Assembly: GCF_001945525.1 (NCBI RefSeq)
Contig: NZ_MPJW01000200.1
Span: forward strand, 1-40,175
DNA: 40,175 bases
Origin: Ileibacterium valens
GTDB taxonomy: Bacteria; Bacillota_I; Bacilli_A; Erysipelotrichales; Erysipelotrichaceae
Direction of reading: 5' to 3'
Below the pieces are notes generated by a model that saw nothing but the letters and a program-made list of their open reading frames with translations, did no database searches and had not been told where the DNA came from. Below, in pieces: positions 30,316-38,260 of this stretch (its first letter is position 1; each line of letters opens with the position of its first letter). A program made the translations under genes and the position numbers.

Positions 30316-31185
30316 AAATTCAGTGCTGAACTTGAACAGTTTGAAGGACCTCTTGATTTAATGCTGCACTTGATTCAGAAGAATAAACTCGATTTGTTTG
30401 ATCTGGATTTAGATCAGCTGGCGGATCAGTATTGTGCTTTTATCCGGAAGGTTTCTTCAGAAGAGCTGGAAAACGCGAGTGAATATCTTGTCGAATTTAC
30501 GATACTTCTTGAATATAAATCAAAAAGGCTGCTTCCGAAAAAAGAAGAAGAAGCTGACTCTGAATATGAGGAAGACCAGAGGGATCGTCTGGTCGCCAGA
30601 CTGCTTGAATATCAGCGGTTTAAGGAACTTTCAACCTGTCTTGAGCAGAAGCTGGAAGAAAGAAGCCGTAAATTTGATCGCCAGCCGGCTTCCATGATTG
30701 ATGAATGGTCAATCCCAAGGCAAAGCGATGCCCTGATTCATGTTCCTCTGGATGATTTGCTGAAGGCGATGAAACGAGTTCTTCAGCGGCAGGCGATTCT
30801 GAATCCTCTGGATACATCGGTTGAAATGAGGGAGCTTTCGATTGAAGAAAGAATCGAGCAGATCAAAGAGCGGCTGGTCATCATGAAAAACCCCAGCCGC
30901 TTTGAATGGTTTTTAGAAGATATAAACAGTCTGCATGAGATGATCGTTACTTTTTTAGCCATTCTTGAATTGATCCACATGCAGGTTCTGGCTTTTCGAT
31001 TAGAAAACAAAAATGAAAATTTATCTCAAATTAAAGATTCAGAAATAAGTCATTCTGATGTCTCAAATGATGCAAAAGCCGATGATCAGAAATCGGAGTG
31101 GAATGACAATCTGCCAGGAAGTAAAAAAACTGAAACTGAAACTCTGAAGGAGGCAGACGAAATTATATGGCTGTATCGAATCTAG
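30313..31185 (+). CDS. scpA: Segregation and condensation protein A
   Basis: ScpA is the kleisin that bridges the SMC heads and, with ScpB, forms condensin. 290 aa. The N-terminal signature FEGPLDLMLHLIQKNKLDLFDLDLDQLADQYCAFI is unmistakable, followed by ASEYLVEFTILLEYKSKRLLP and the C-terminal winged helix MIVTFLAILELIHMQVLAF. The last ~60 residues form a polar tail not found in B. subtilis ScpA (about 250 aa). It overlaps scpB by 19 nt. The ATG at 30313 is set by the family N-terminus; the SD is distant. Confidence 0.94.
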   Translation: MKFSAELEQFEGPLDLMLHLIQKNKLDLFDLDLDQLADQYCAFIRKVSSEELENASEYLVEFTILLEYKSKRLLPKKEEEADSEYEEDQRDRLVARLLEYQRFKELSTCLEQKLEERSRKFDRQPASMIDEWSIPRQSDALIHVPLDDLLKAMKRVLQRQAILNPLDTSVEMRELSIEERIEQIKERLVIMKNPSRFEWFLEDINSLHEMIVTFLAILELIHMQVLAFRLENKNENLSQIKDSEISHSDVSNDAKADDQKSEWNDNLPGSKKTETETLKEADEIIWLYRI

Positions 31186-31898
31186 AAACCATATCAACTG
31201 AAGACCAGAAAAAAGTCGATCGTCAATCGGATCATCAAAATCAAATCCTGCAGCAGGATGAAGCAAATGAACAAACAGATACACCGTTAAGCTTAAAGGC
31301 AATGATTGAAGGTTTAATCTTTATTGCCGGAGAAGATGGATTAAGTCTTTTACAGATTCAATCAGTTCTCTTCAATACAACCCGGACTCAAATCTCTCAG
31401 GTCCTTGACGAGATCAGAAAAGAGTATGAACTGTCTGATCATGGCTTTGAATTGATGTGTTTTGGCGGGCGCTATAAATTCATTTCAAAAGAAGCCGTTT
31501 ATACCAAAGCCAAAAAGCTGTATGAAGAAATCATTGTTCCTTCGCTTTCTTCAGCTGCCTTAGAGACACTCGCAATTATTGCTTACCGTCAGCCTATCAC
31601 CCGCGTAGAAATTGAAGCGGTTCGTGGAGTCAGCTGTGAAGCCATGCTTAAGAAACTGCAGGCCAGAGAACTCATCGAAACCGATGGTCGTTCAGACGCA
31701 GTTGGAAAACCATTGCTATACAAAGTGAGTGATCATTTCATGGATGTTTTTGGAATTGAAACTCTTGAAGAACTGCCAGAGCTGAAGGTACAGGAAAGTG
31801 AGGGACTTTTATTTGGATCAGTAAGCGATCTGAAAGGCGATGATCAATTTTCTGATATCAGTACAGAGGATTTTGTCATATCTCGATTATCCGATTAA
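31167..31898 (+). CDS. scpB: Segregation and condensation protein B
   Basis: 243 aa, tandem winged-helix partner of ScpA. Family motifs: LKAMIEGLIFIAGEDGLSLLQI (about 43-64), FGGRYKFISKEAVYTKAKKLYEE, LSSAALETLAIIAYRQPITRVEIEAVRGVSCEAMLKKLQARELIETDGRSDAVGKPLLYKVSDHFMDVFGI. The ~40 residues before the core are polar and not conserved. AAGGAGG stands 13 nt before the ATG. Coupled to scpA by overlap. Confidence 0.94.
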   Translation: MAVSNLETISTEDQKKVDRQSDHQNQILQQDEANEQTDTPLSLKAMIEGLIFIAGEDGLSLLQIQSVLFNTTRTQISQVLDEIRKEYELSDHGFELMCFGGRYKFISKEAVYTKAKKLYEEIIVPSLSSAALETLAIIAYRQPITRVEIEAVRGVSCEAMLKKLQARELIETDGRSDAVGKPLLYKVSDHFMDVFGIETLEELPELKVQESEGLLFGSVSDLKGDDQFSDISTEDFVISRLSD

Positions 31899-32231
31899 TA
31901 AACCAGACACTTTGTGCAATCAGATCAATATAATCCAGTCAATTTGTTTTACTAATTTCAAATGATTCAGATCATTCAAAGAAATTGAATCAATACCATT
32001 AAGAAAAGCATTGCGATGAAAAGCTGTACACAATAATTACATTGGATTCATGAGGGCCATTCAGCAGGATGTTCAAGCCTGCTGAATGGCTCTTTTTTCA
32101 TGCTAAAGTTATGAATCGTGATAAGCTGAAAGTATTCAATAATATAATAATCCAATAAGATCACGATTTACTGGTCTTGGAATGCGGTGAATTGAGATTG
32201 CCTTGATTCACTCTTAAGGAAAGAAGGTTCA
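31899..32231 (+). other. Intergenic region between scpB and rluB
   Basis: No gene. It contains a TGATTCA/TGAATCA inverted repeat (31963-31969 with 31986-31992), then the scpB terminator, then the rluB leader. Confidence 0.5.
32056..32097 (+). terminator. Terminator of scpAB
   Basis: GCCATTCAGCAGG (32056-32068) pairs exactly with CCTGCTGAATGGC (32078-32090), loop of 9 nt, tail TCTTTTTT. Confidence 0.92.
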
Positions 32232-32966
32232 ATGATGGAAAGACTGCAGAAAGTCATAGCGCAGGCTGGAATCTGTTCTCGAAGAAAAGCTGAAGAACTG
32301 ATCCTGAATGGAAAAGTGAAAGTCAATGGTAAGGTTGTCAATGTATTGGGGACAAAAGTTCGAGGAGATGACAATATCACTGTAAATGGAAAAAGAATTG
32401 ACAAGGAAGAAAAAATATACTTTGTTCTGAACAAGCCAAAGGGATGCGTATGTACGGTAAAAGATGATAAGGAAGGACGTAAAACCGTTTTAGATTATGT
32501 TCCTTCTGAACACAGACTCTATCCAGTTGGCCGTCTTGATTATGATACCAGCGGAGTTCTGCTTATGACTAACGATGGCGATTTTACAAACAAGATGATT
32601 CATCCTCGATATCATCTTCCTAAGACATATGAAGTCAATATCCAGGGTATTCTCAGCGATGACGATATAAGAAAACTCAGAAAAGGATTCACATTCGAAG
32701 GAGAAACTTATGCTCCTGCCAAGGTATTTGTGCGAGAGAAAGATTACAGCCGTGATCGAATGCAGCTGACTCTGACTATTTTTGAAGGAAAGAATCATCA
32801 GGTTAAAAATATGATGAAGGCTCTGGGAAAAGAAGTCCGCAGACTGAATCGCTATCAGTTTGGAAATGTAACAGTAGATGGTCTTCGTCCTGGCGAATGC
32901 CGAAAACTCAAACGCCATGACGTAAAGGAATTGTTGAAAATGGCAGAAGATGGAGCAAAAGAGTGA
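32232..32966 (+). CDS. rluB: rRNA pseudouridine synthase RluB/RsuA family
   Basis: 244 aa. S4 RNA-binding domain (MERLQKVIAQAGICSRRKAEELILNGKVKVNG) and RsuA-type catalytic domain with VGRLDYDTSGVLLMTNDGD, where the first Asp (GRLD) is the nucleophile. Also LPKTYEVNIQG, FEGKNHQVKNMMKALGKEVRRLNRYQFG. By analogy with B. subtilis RluB it modifies 23S rRNA U2605 (E. coli numbering). Two ATGs in tandem (32232, 32235). The scpAB-rluB order is common in Bacillota. Overlaps rsmE (GTGA). Confidence 0.92.
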   Translation: MMERLQKVIAQAGICSRRKAEELILNGKVKVNGKVVNVLGTKVRGDDNITVNGKRIDKEEKIYFVLNKPKGCVCTVKDDKEGRKTVLDYVPSEHRLYPVGRLDYDTSGVLLMTNDGDFTNKMIHPRYHLPKTYEVNIQGILSDDDIRKLRKGFTFEGETYAPAKVFVREKDYSRDRMQLTLTIFEGKNHQVKNMMKALGKEVRRLNRYQFGNVTVDGLRPGECRKLKRHDVKELLKMAEDGAKE

Positions 32967-33691
32967 AACAGGTCTTTGCAAAAAATCCGGTAAATCTCAA
33001 TGAAAATTTCTGCCTGGATGAAAAACAGGCTCACCATATATTCGATGTATTAAGATCATCACCCAAAGAAACGATTCGACTGGTTCATGAAGATGAAATC
33101 TACCTGGCTCATCCGCAGGAAAAGCCTTTTCTGTATGTTTTCGGAGTCGAAAAAGCTGATTTACGCCTGGTTGATGTCACTTTATGCGCTGCTTTAATCA
33201 AGCAGGATAAGTGGGAACTGATGCTTCAGAAAGCAGCAGAGCTGGGAGTCAGCCGGATTGTTCCATTTGAATGTAAAAACACAGTGGTAAAAATCGATGA
33301 GAAGAAACTTTCGAAGAAATATGACCGCTGGAGTACAATTCTTGAAGAAGCATGCAAACAGTGTAATCGGGCAGACTATGTCGTCCTTGAACCCATTTCC
33401 TCTCTGAAAGGATTGGCCGATTACAAATCCCAATGCAATCTGGTCGCCTATGAAAAAGAAGATGGATCCAATCACATCAGCGCCTGTCTGATGGACAATC
33501 CTTCCTCTGTTACTGTAGTGATTGGTCCAGAAGGCGGATTTGAGCCAAAAGAAATCGAAGTCCTTGAATCTTTAGGCTTTGTAGCCTGTTCTTTGGGTTC
33601 TCAGATTCTAAGAGCAGAAACTGCGAGCATGTATGTTTTAAGTGTGATTGAATATCAGTCGCATTTAAAACCAGCCAATGATCAGGCCTGA
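32963..33691 (+). CDS. rsmE: 16S rRNA m3U1498 methyltransferase RsmE
   Basis: 242 aa, GTG start overlapping the rluB stop. N-terminal PUA-like domain (AHHIFDVLRSSPKETIRLVHEDEIY), then a SPOUT (trefoil-knot) domain with LMLQKAAELGVSRIVPFE, EEACKQCNRADYVVLEPI, the SAM-binding VVIGPEGGFEPKEIEVLESLGF and LGSQILRAETASMYVLSVI. It N3-methylates U1498 of 16S rRNA. Followed by a terminator. Confidence 0.94.
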   Translation: MKQVFAKNPVNLNENFCLDEKQAHHIFDVLRSSPKETIRLVHEDEIYLAHPQEKPFLYVFGVEKADLRLVDVTLCAALIKQDKWELMLQKAAELGVSRIVPFECKNTVVKIDEKKLSKKYDRWSTILEEACKQCNRADYVVLEPISSLKGLADYKSQCNLVAYEKEDGSNHISACLMDNPSSVTVVIGPEGGFEPKEIEVLESLGFVACSLGSQILRAETASMYVLSVIEYQSHLKPANDQA

Positions 33692-34087
33692 ATGATCTGA
33701 TCTCGGTCTCTTAATCAAAATATCTCAATCAAAAAACTGATGATTTCGTTTTGCAAAACAAGAAGAATTAATCGACTAAAAAACGTTTAAAATGATTGAT
33801 TCTCTAAGATTACTGCGAATTGATGAATTAAGCCGGCTATCACCAGCAGCCGGTTTTTTATATGAATCGGGAAATCCGGACTAATACGACCTGATCTGAC
33901 TGGTGCAATTGAATTTGATTATGATAAAATCGATCGGCTGGTAAGAGGAATTAAAACAGGATTCAGGGATGACAATTATCTTTCTTGAATTATATTTTAA
34001 GTTTACTGAGGTTTTTTTGGATTAATAATCGATCCACATTAATCCATTTGAGGATTAAATCATACTTATAGAACAAGGAGACCCGGA
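33692..34087 (+). other. Intergenic region between rsmE and mtaB
   Basis: 396 bp without a gene. It contains the rsmE terminator (33834-33860) and the mtaB leader with its SD AAGGAG (34075-34080). The stretch 33860-34070 holds several weak -10-like words (for example TAAAAT near 33925) but no clear promoter pair. Confidence 0.5.
33834..33860 (+). terminator. Terminator of rluB-rsmE
   Basis: CCGGCT (33834-33839) pairs with AGCCGG (33849-33854), followed by TTTTTT. Confidence 0.8.
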
Positions 34088-35509
34088 TTGAACAAGATTA
34101 GAACGTTTGAAATTATCACCCTTGGATGCAAGGTGAATGAATACGAAACAAGATACTATCAGGAACAGCTTGAAAAGCTGGGCCTTATAGAAATACACAG
34201 AGATTCAGAGGATGAATTCAATTCAAATTCATCCAATTTGAATCACAGTCTCAACGAAAAGAACGAGCGATCGGAAAGTGAAGCAGATGTTGTCATTATC
34301 AATACTTGCACAGTAACCAATACAGCTGCCGCAAAGAGCCGAAAAAAGATTCGAAAAGCACGCAAGGAAAATCCGGAAGCGATTGTCGTTATTGTGGGCT
34401 GCTATGCCCAGGTGGTTGAACCGAACATTGCAGAAGGCCTGCAGGCTGATTTAATTCTGGGCAGTTCTCACAAGTCAGAATTTGGAGCATGGATTGAAAA
34501 ACTGATGAATCAGAGAGGTTGGATGTCTGATGAATCCAATGGAATTGAATCCAAAGAAAGAAAACTTCATTTCGAGGTCAGTCCGATAGAAGATATATCT
34601 GATTTTGATAATATGCCGATTGGACATTTCGAGCATCAGCACCGTGCGTTTTTGAAAATCCAGGATGGGTGCAATCAATACTGTGCTTATTGTCAGATTC
34701 CTTTAGCCAGAGGACCCGAACGAAGCCAGATTCCTGCAGAGGTCATCAAAACGGCAAGAAGTCTGACAGAAACCGGACATTTAGAACTGGTGCTGACGGG
34801 AATTCATACAGGCCGTTACTCCTTTCGAAAAACAAATCTTTCTATGCTTCTTTCGATGCTCCTTGAAGAAACCGACGAAAATGTCACGTTCAGAATTTCA
34901 AGCATCGAGATTACAGAAGTTACTGATGAGCTGCTTGATCTGATGGCTCAAAATCCACGGATTCTGCCTCATCTTCATATCCCGATTCAGGCTGGCTCTG
35001 ATGAGACTCTGGCTCGCATGAAACGTCCATACACGGTTGAACAATTCAAGAAAAGAGTCTCTGAGATTCGCAAAAAAGTTCCAGATATTTCGATTTCAAC
35101 TGACGTGATAACCGGATTTGTCCAGGAAAGTGACGAAGAATTTGCGCAGACTGTAAAGAATCTTGAAGAAATTGGCTTTTCGTTCCTGCATGTTTTTCCT
35201 TATTCAAGAAGAAAGGGGACAGCCGCTGACAAGATGAGTGGTTTCATCGATGCCGCTGTGGCGAAGAAACGCACTCATGAACTGTTAAAGCTTTCTGATC
35301 AGCTTCGTCAAAATGATATGAAGCGGTTCAAAACTTCGGAAATTTTACTCGAAAGACCGGAAAATAATCATCCTGATATTATGCTCGGGTATACTAAACA
35401 GTATCATCCAGCAAAAGTTTTACATCCTGTCCAAACAAGCGGCCGAATCGAAGTTAAAATTCTCGGCATAGAGGATGGCGTGTTCATTTGTGAAGAAATT
35501 CAGAGGTAA
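34088..35509 (+). CDS. mtaB: tRNA t6A37 methylthiotransferase MtaB
   Basis: Radical-SAM methylthiotransferase that converts t6A37 to ms2t6A37 in ANN-decoding tRNAs. 473 aa. UPF0004 domain with three cluster cysteines (TLGCKVNEYE, INTCTVTN, IVGCYAQ), radical-SAM cluster C-x3-C-x2-C in DGCNQYCAYCQIPLARGP, and a C-terminal TRAM-like domain. TTG start, supported by AAGGAG 7 nt upstream. Between the first and second Cys motifs there is an unusual polar insert of about 28 residues (39-66, Ser/Asn/Glu-rich), encoded by DNA with a strong inverted repeat (34202-34244). The gene is followed by murE after 6 nt. Confidence 0.92.
   Translation: MNKIRTFEIITLGCKVNEYETRYYQEQLEKLGLIEIHRDSEDEFNSNSSNLNHSLNEKNERSESEADVVIINTCTVTNTAAAKSRKKIRKARKENPEAIVVIVGCYAQVVEPNIAEGLQADLILGSSHKSEFGAWIEKLMNQRGWMSDESNGIESKERKLHFEVSPIEDISDFDNMPIGHFEHQHRAFLKIQDGCNQYCAYCQIPLARGPERSQIPAEVIKTARSLTETGHLELVLTGIHTGRYSFRKTNLSMLLSMLLEETDENVTFRISSIEITEVTDELLDLMAQNPRILPHLHIPIQAGSDETLARMKRPYTVEQFKKRVSEIRKKVPDISISTDVITGFVQESDEEFAQTVKNLEEIGFSFLHVFPYSRRKGTAADKMSGFIDAAVAKKRTHELLKLSDQLRQNDMKRFKTSEILLERPENNHPDIMLGYTKQYHPAKVLHPVQTSGRIEVKILGIEDGVFICEEIQR
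34202..34244 (+). repeat. Palindromic insert inside mtaB
   Basis: GATTCA (34202-34207) pairs with TGAATC (34239-34244), and GATGAATT (34211-34218) with AATTCATC (34226-34233), loop of 7 nt. It lies in frame within the coding sequence, in the non-conserved insert. Confidence 0.5.
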
Positions 35510-35515
35510 ACAATC

Positions 35516-36997
35516 ATGCGTCTATCAAAAATGTTTAAAAATGCTCCAACGGTTAATATATCCGGACTTTGCTTTGATTCTCGAAAAATTAAGCCGGGAG
35601 ATATGTATTTCTGTCTGCCAGGCTTAACTTTCGATGGTCATGACTTTATCGATCAGGCAGTGGATTCCGGCGCTTTAGCTGTCGTCCATTCCCGAGAGAT
35701 ACCTGAAAAGAAAGAGGGAGCCATTTATATTAAGGTGGATGATGTCAATGAGGCGATGAATCAGGTTGCCCGAATTTTCTATTGCCGACCATCCGATAAA
35801 ATGAAAATGTTTGGCGTGACGGGCACAAATGGAAAATCTACCATCACCAATATCATTCGTCATTTTCAGGAACCAGAAACACCTTGCGGATACATTGGGA
35901 CCATTGCCATTTCCTATGGAAACACCAATCTGGCACCCTCTCTGACTACACCTGATACGTTGCTTTTGCAAAAAACGCTTAAGGATATGGTCGATGGAGG
36001 AATGAAAGCCTGTGCACTTGAAGTCAGCTCACATGGTCTGGCTTTAGGCCGTGTGGATGGAGTTGATTTTGATGCCGCTGTCTTTACGAATCTGACGTAT
36101 GATCATCTGGATTTTCATGGAACCATGGAAAACTATTTCGAAGCCAAATCCAAACTTTTCAAGGAACGGGTCAGAAGTGAAGGAGTCAGCATTCTCAATA
36201 AGGATGATGAAACGTTCAATCAGCTCTCTTCTGCAAGCAAGGCAAGAGTCATCAGTTATTCCATTAAGCAGGAAGCGGATTATCGGGCAACGAATATCAA
36301 ACTTCTCGAAGATCACATGGAGTTTGATCTTTCAGTAAAAGGCAAAAAATATCGTGTCGTTTCCAATCTTTTAGGAGAATTCAATATTTATAATTTGCTG
36401 GCAGCATTTGCAGCCTGTGCTGAAACCGGATCGGATATTGAAGAGCTGATTGAAAAAGCAAAAGCTATTCCACAGATTGCCGGTCGGTTAGAACAGATCA
36501 AGGAAGGACAGGACTTCAATATCATTGTCGATTTTGCTCATACTCCAGATGGAATCGAAAAGATTATGGAGTTCGGACAGTCTATTGCTTCAGAAAATGG
36601 CCGTCTGATTGCCGTCTTTGGCTCTGCGGGTAAACGCGATAAAGCCAAGCGTCCCGTATTTGGAGAGATCGCAGATAAGTATTGTTCGAATATCTTCTTA
36701 ACTGAGGATGATCCTCGCGATGAAGATCCAAAGGAAATTGCCGAAGAAATTAAAAAGGGTATTCACAAAGCGACGACTGTCTTCATTGAAGATCGCTATG
36801 AGGCCATACGACAGGCCATCGAAACCGCAAAGAAAGGGGATACCGTCTTGATTCTTGGTAAAGGTGATGAGCCGTTCATGTACCATGAAGAAGGCCGGGT
36901 TCCTTGGAAAGGCGATAACACCGTCGCAAAAGAATGTGTTTTACGTCTGTTAGAGGAAAAGAAACTTGGACCTTCTCCGACACGAAAACTCATTTAA
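35516..36997 (+). CDS. murE: UDP-N-acetylmuramoyl-tripeptide synthetase (MurE family)
   Basis: Mur ligase, 493 aa, adding the third amino acid to UDP-MurNAc-L-Ala-D-Glu. N-terminal UDP-binding domain (CFDSRKIKPGDMYFCLPG), ATP loop GVTGTNGKSTITNII, the SSHGLALGRVDGVDFDAAVFTNLTYDHLDFHGTMENYFEAK block with the carbamylated-Lys region, and DFAHTPDGIEKIM. The specificity loop reads LTEDDPRDEDP; meso-DAP enzymes have DNPR and L-Lys enzymes usually lack the Arg. The later motif is GKGDEP where meso-DAP enzymes have GKGHE. The amino acid used is therefore unclear. AGAGGT precedes the ATG; it is in an operon with mtaB. Confidence 0.9.
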   Translation: MRLSKMFKNAPTVNISGLCFDSRKIKPGDMYFCLPGLTFDGHDFIDQAVDSGALAVVHSREIPEKKEGAIYIKVDDVNEAMNQVARIFYCRPSDKMKMFGVTGTNGKSTITNIIRHFQEPETPCGYIGTIAISYGNTNLAPSLTTPDTLLLQKTLKDMVDGGMKACALEVSSHGLALGRVDGVDFDAAVFTNLTYDHLDFHGTMENYFEAKSKLFKERVRSEGVSILNKDDETFNQLSSASKARVISYSIKQEADYRATNIKLLEDHMEFDLSVKGKKYRVVSNLLGEFNIYNLLAAFAACAETGSDIEELIEKAKAIPQIAGRLEQIKEGQDFNIIVDFAHTPDGIEKIMEFGQSIASENGRLIAVFGSAGKRDKAKRPVFGEIADKYCSNIFLTEDDPRDEDPKEIAEEIKKGIHKATTVFIEDRYEAIRQAIETAKKGDTVLILGKGDEPFMYHEEGRVPWKGDNTVAKECVLRLLEEKKLGPSPTRKLI

Positions 36998-37540
36998 CAA
37001 ATTTAAGCCAATTGATTGTCAAATCCTTGAATTATTCTAAATGGCTAAGCATAACTGATTCATTGTAAACATTGACTTATTTCTCTTATTCTAGAAAAGT
37101 GCTCTCATAAATTCTGAACTCCCTGTTTTCAGGGAGTTTTTTTAGTTTTGCAAATTCTGTTTTCCTACTTTTGCGCGTTTCTCGACAATTTTTGGTCTTG
37201 TTTTTTCATCCGATCTTTCGTGAACATCCTCATGCCTAAGCAAGAAGAAAGTGCGCAGGAAGTCATAGTGAAATCAGATGAATAATGACCGAGACCTTCA
37301 TACTGAAAAATCGAATCTGAGTTCAGATTTGAAACGCGGAATATATAGTTTTAATAACATTGAAAGTACAATGAAACCGGTTGATCTGAATTATTGTTTC
37401 TCGACATTCCTGTCATGCCAATTGCTGACCACTTATGTCAAATGGAATTGATTGAGAGATCCTGAATTTCTAAAATAGAGACATCCTGATCTTTGGCTTG
37501 AATTCAAAGAGAAAGGAAGGAAATAGAAAGTGTTGAAGAT
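36998..37540 (+). other. Intergenic region between murE and the ABC exporter
   Basis: 543 bp. It has the murE terminator (37117-37143) and, after about 37150, no gene, repeat or clear promoter. Several direct ATG/TGA pairs rule out small ORFs with SD. The SD-like GAAAGGAAGG (37511-37520) is 20 nt from the next ATG. Confidence 0.5.
37117..37143 (+). terminator. Terminator of mtaB-murE
   Basis: AACTCCCTG (37117-37125), loop TTTT, CAGGGAGTT (37130-37138), then further T's. Confidence 0.92.
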
Positions 37541-38260
37541 ATGATTGAAATTAGAAATGTAACAAAAAAGTTCGGACCTAAAGTTGCAGTTGATGATGAA
37601 AACATCATTATTGACTCTGGACAGATTACCGGTTTTATCGGACCCAATGGAGCTGGCAAAACCACGACAATCAATATGATTACCGGAGTTCTTGATCCAG
37701 ATCAGGGAGAGATTCTGATTAATGGAAAAAACATTCTGAGTCAGCCGCTTGAGGCAAAAAAGCAGTTTGTATTGATTCCAGATACTCCAGATATCTTTTT
37801 GCAGCTGACTGGCCGCGAATACATCAACTTTTTGGCTGATATTTACGAAGTGGATACGCAGGTTCGTAAAGAGCGAATTGAAGATCTGGTCGTACAATTT
37901 GATATGGCTTCAGATATCGATGCCAGAATGGCTAGCTATTCTCATGGAATGAGACAAAAAACACTCATCATTGCTGCTCTGGTCTGCGATCCACCCGTGT
38001 GGATTCTGGATGAGCCGATGACTGGTCTTGATCCCTCCGCTTCTTTTTTGTTGAAGCAAAAAATGAAGGAACATGCAGCCAAAGGGAATACCGTATTCTT
38101 TTCAACGCATGTTTTAGAAGTGGCTGAAAAGCTGTGTGAGCAGATCATCATGATTCACGCTGGAAAGATTATCTATCAGGGAACTCTTGAACAGTTAAGA
38201 GATCGCTATCCAGGTCTTTCTCTTGAAGAGATTTTCCTGGAGGTGAACCGCGATGAATAA
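37541..38260 (+). CDS. ABC transporter ATP-binding protein
   Basis: 239 aa. Walker A GPNGAGKTT (about 33-41), Q/D-loop region LIPDTPDIFLQLTGREYINFLADIYEV, signature YSHGMRQKT, Walker B VWILDEPMTGLDP, H-loop FSTHVLEVAEKLC. ABC-2/DrrA type, so an exporter ATPase. The next gene starts 8 nt before its stop codon. The SD lies 20 nt upstream of the ATG, which is long; no in-frame alternative start is closer. Confidence 0.9.
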   Translation: MIEIRNVTKKFGPKVAVDDENIIIDSGQITGFIGPNGAGKTTTINMITGVLDPDQGEILINGKNILSQPLEAKKQFVLIPDTPDIFLQLTGREYINFLADIYEVDTQVRKERIEDLVVQFDMASDIDARMASYSHGMRQKTLIIAALVCDPPVWILDEPMTGLDPSASFLLKQKMKEHAAKGNTVFFSTHVLEVAEKLCEQIIMIHAGKIIYQGTLEQLRDRYPGLSLEEIFLEVNRDE

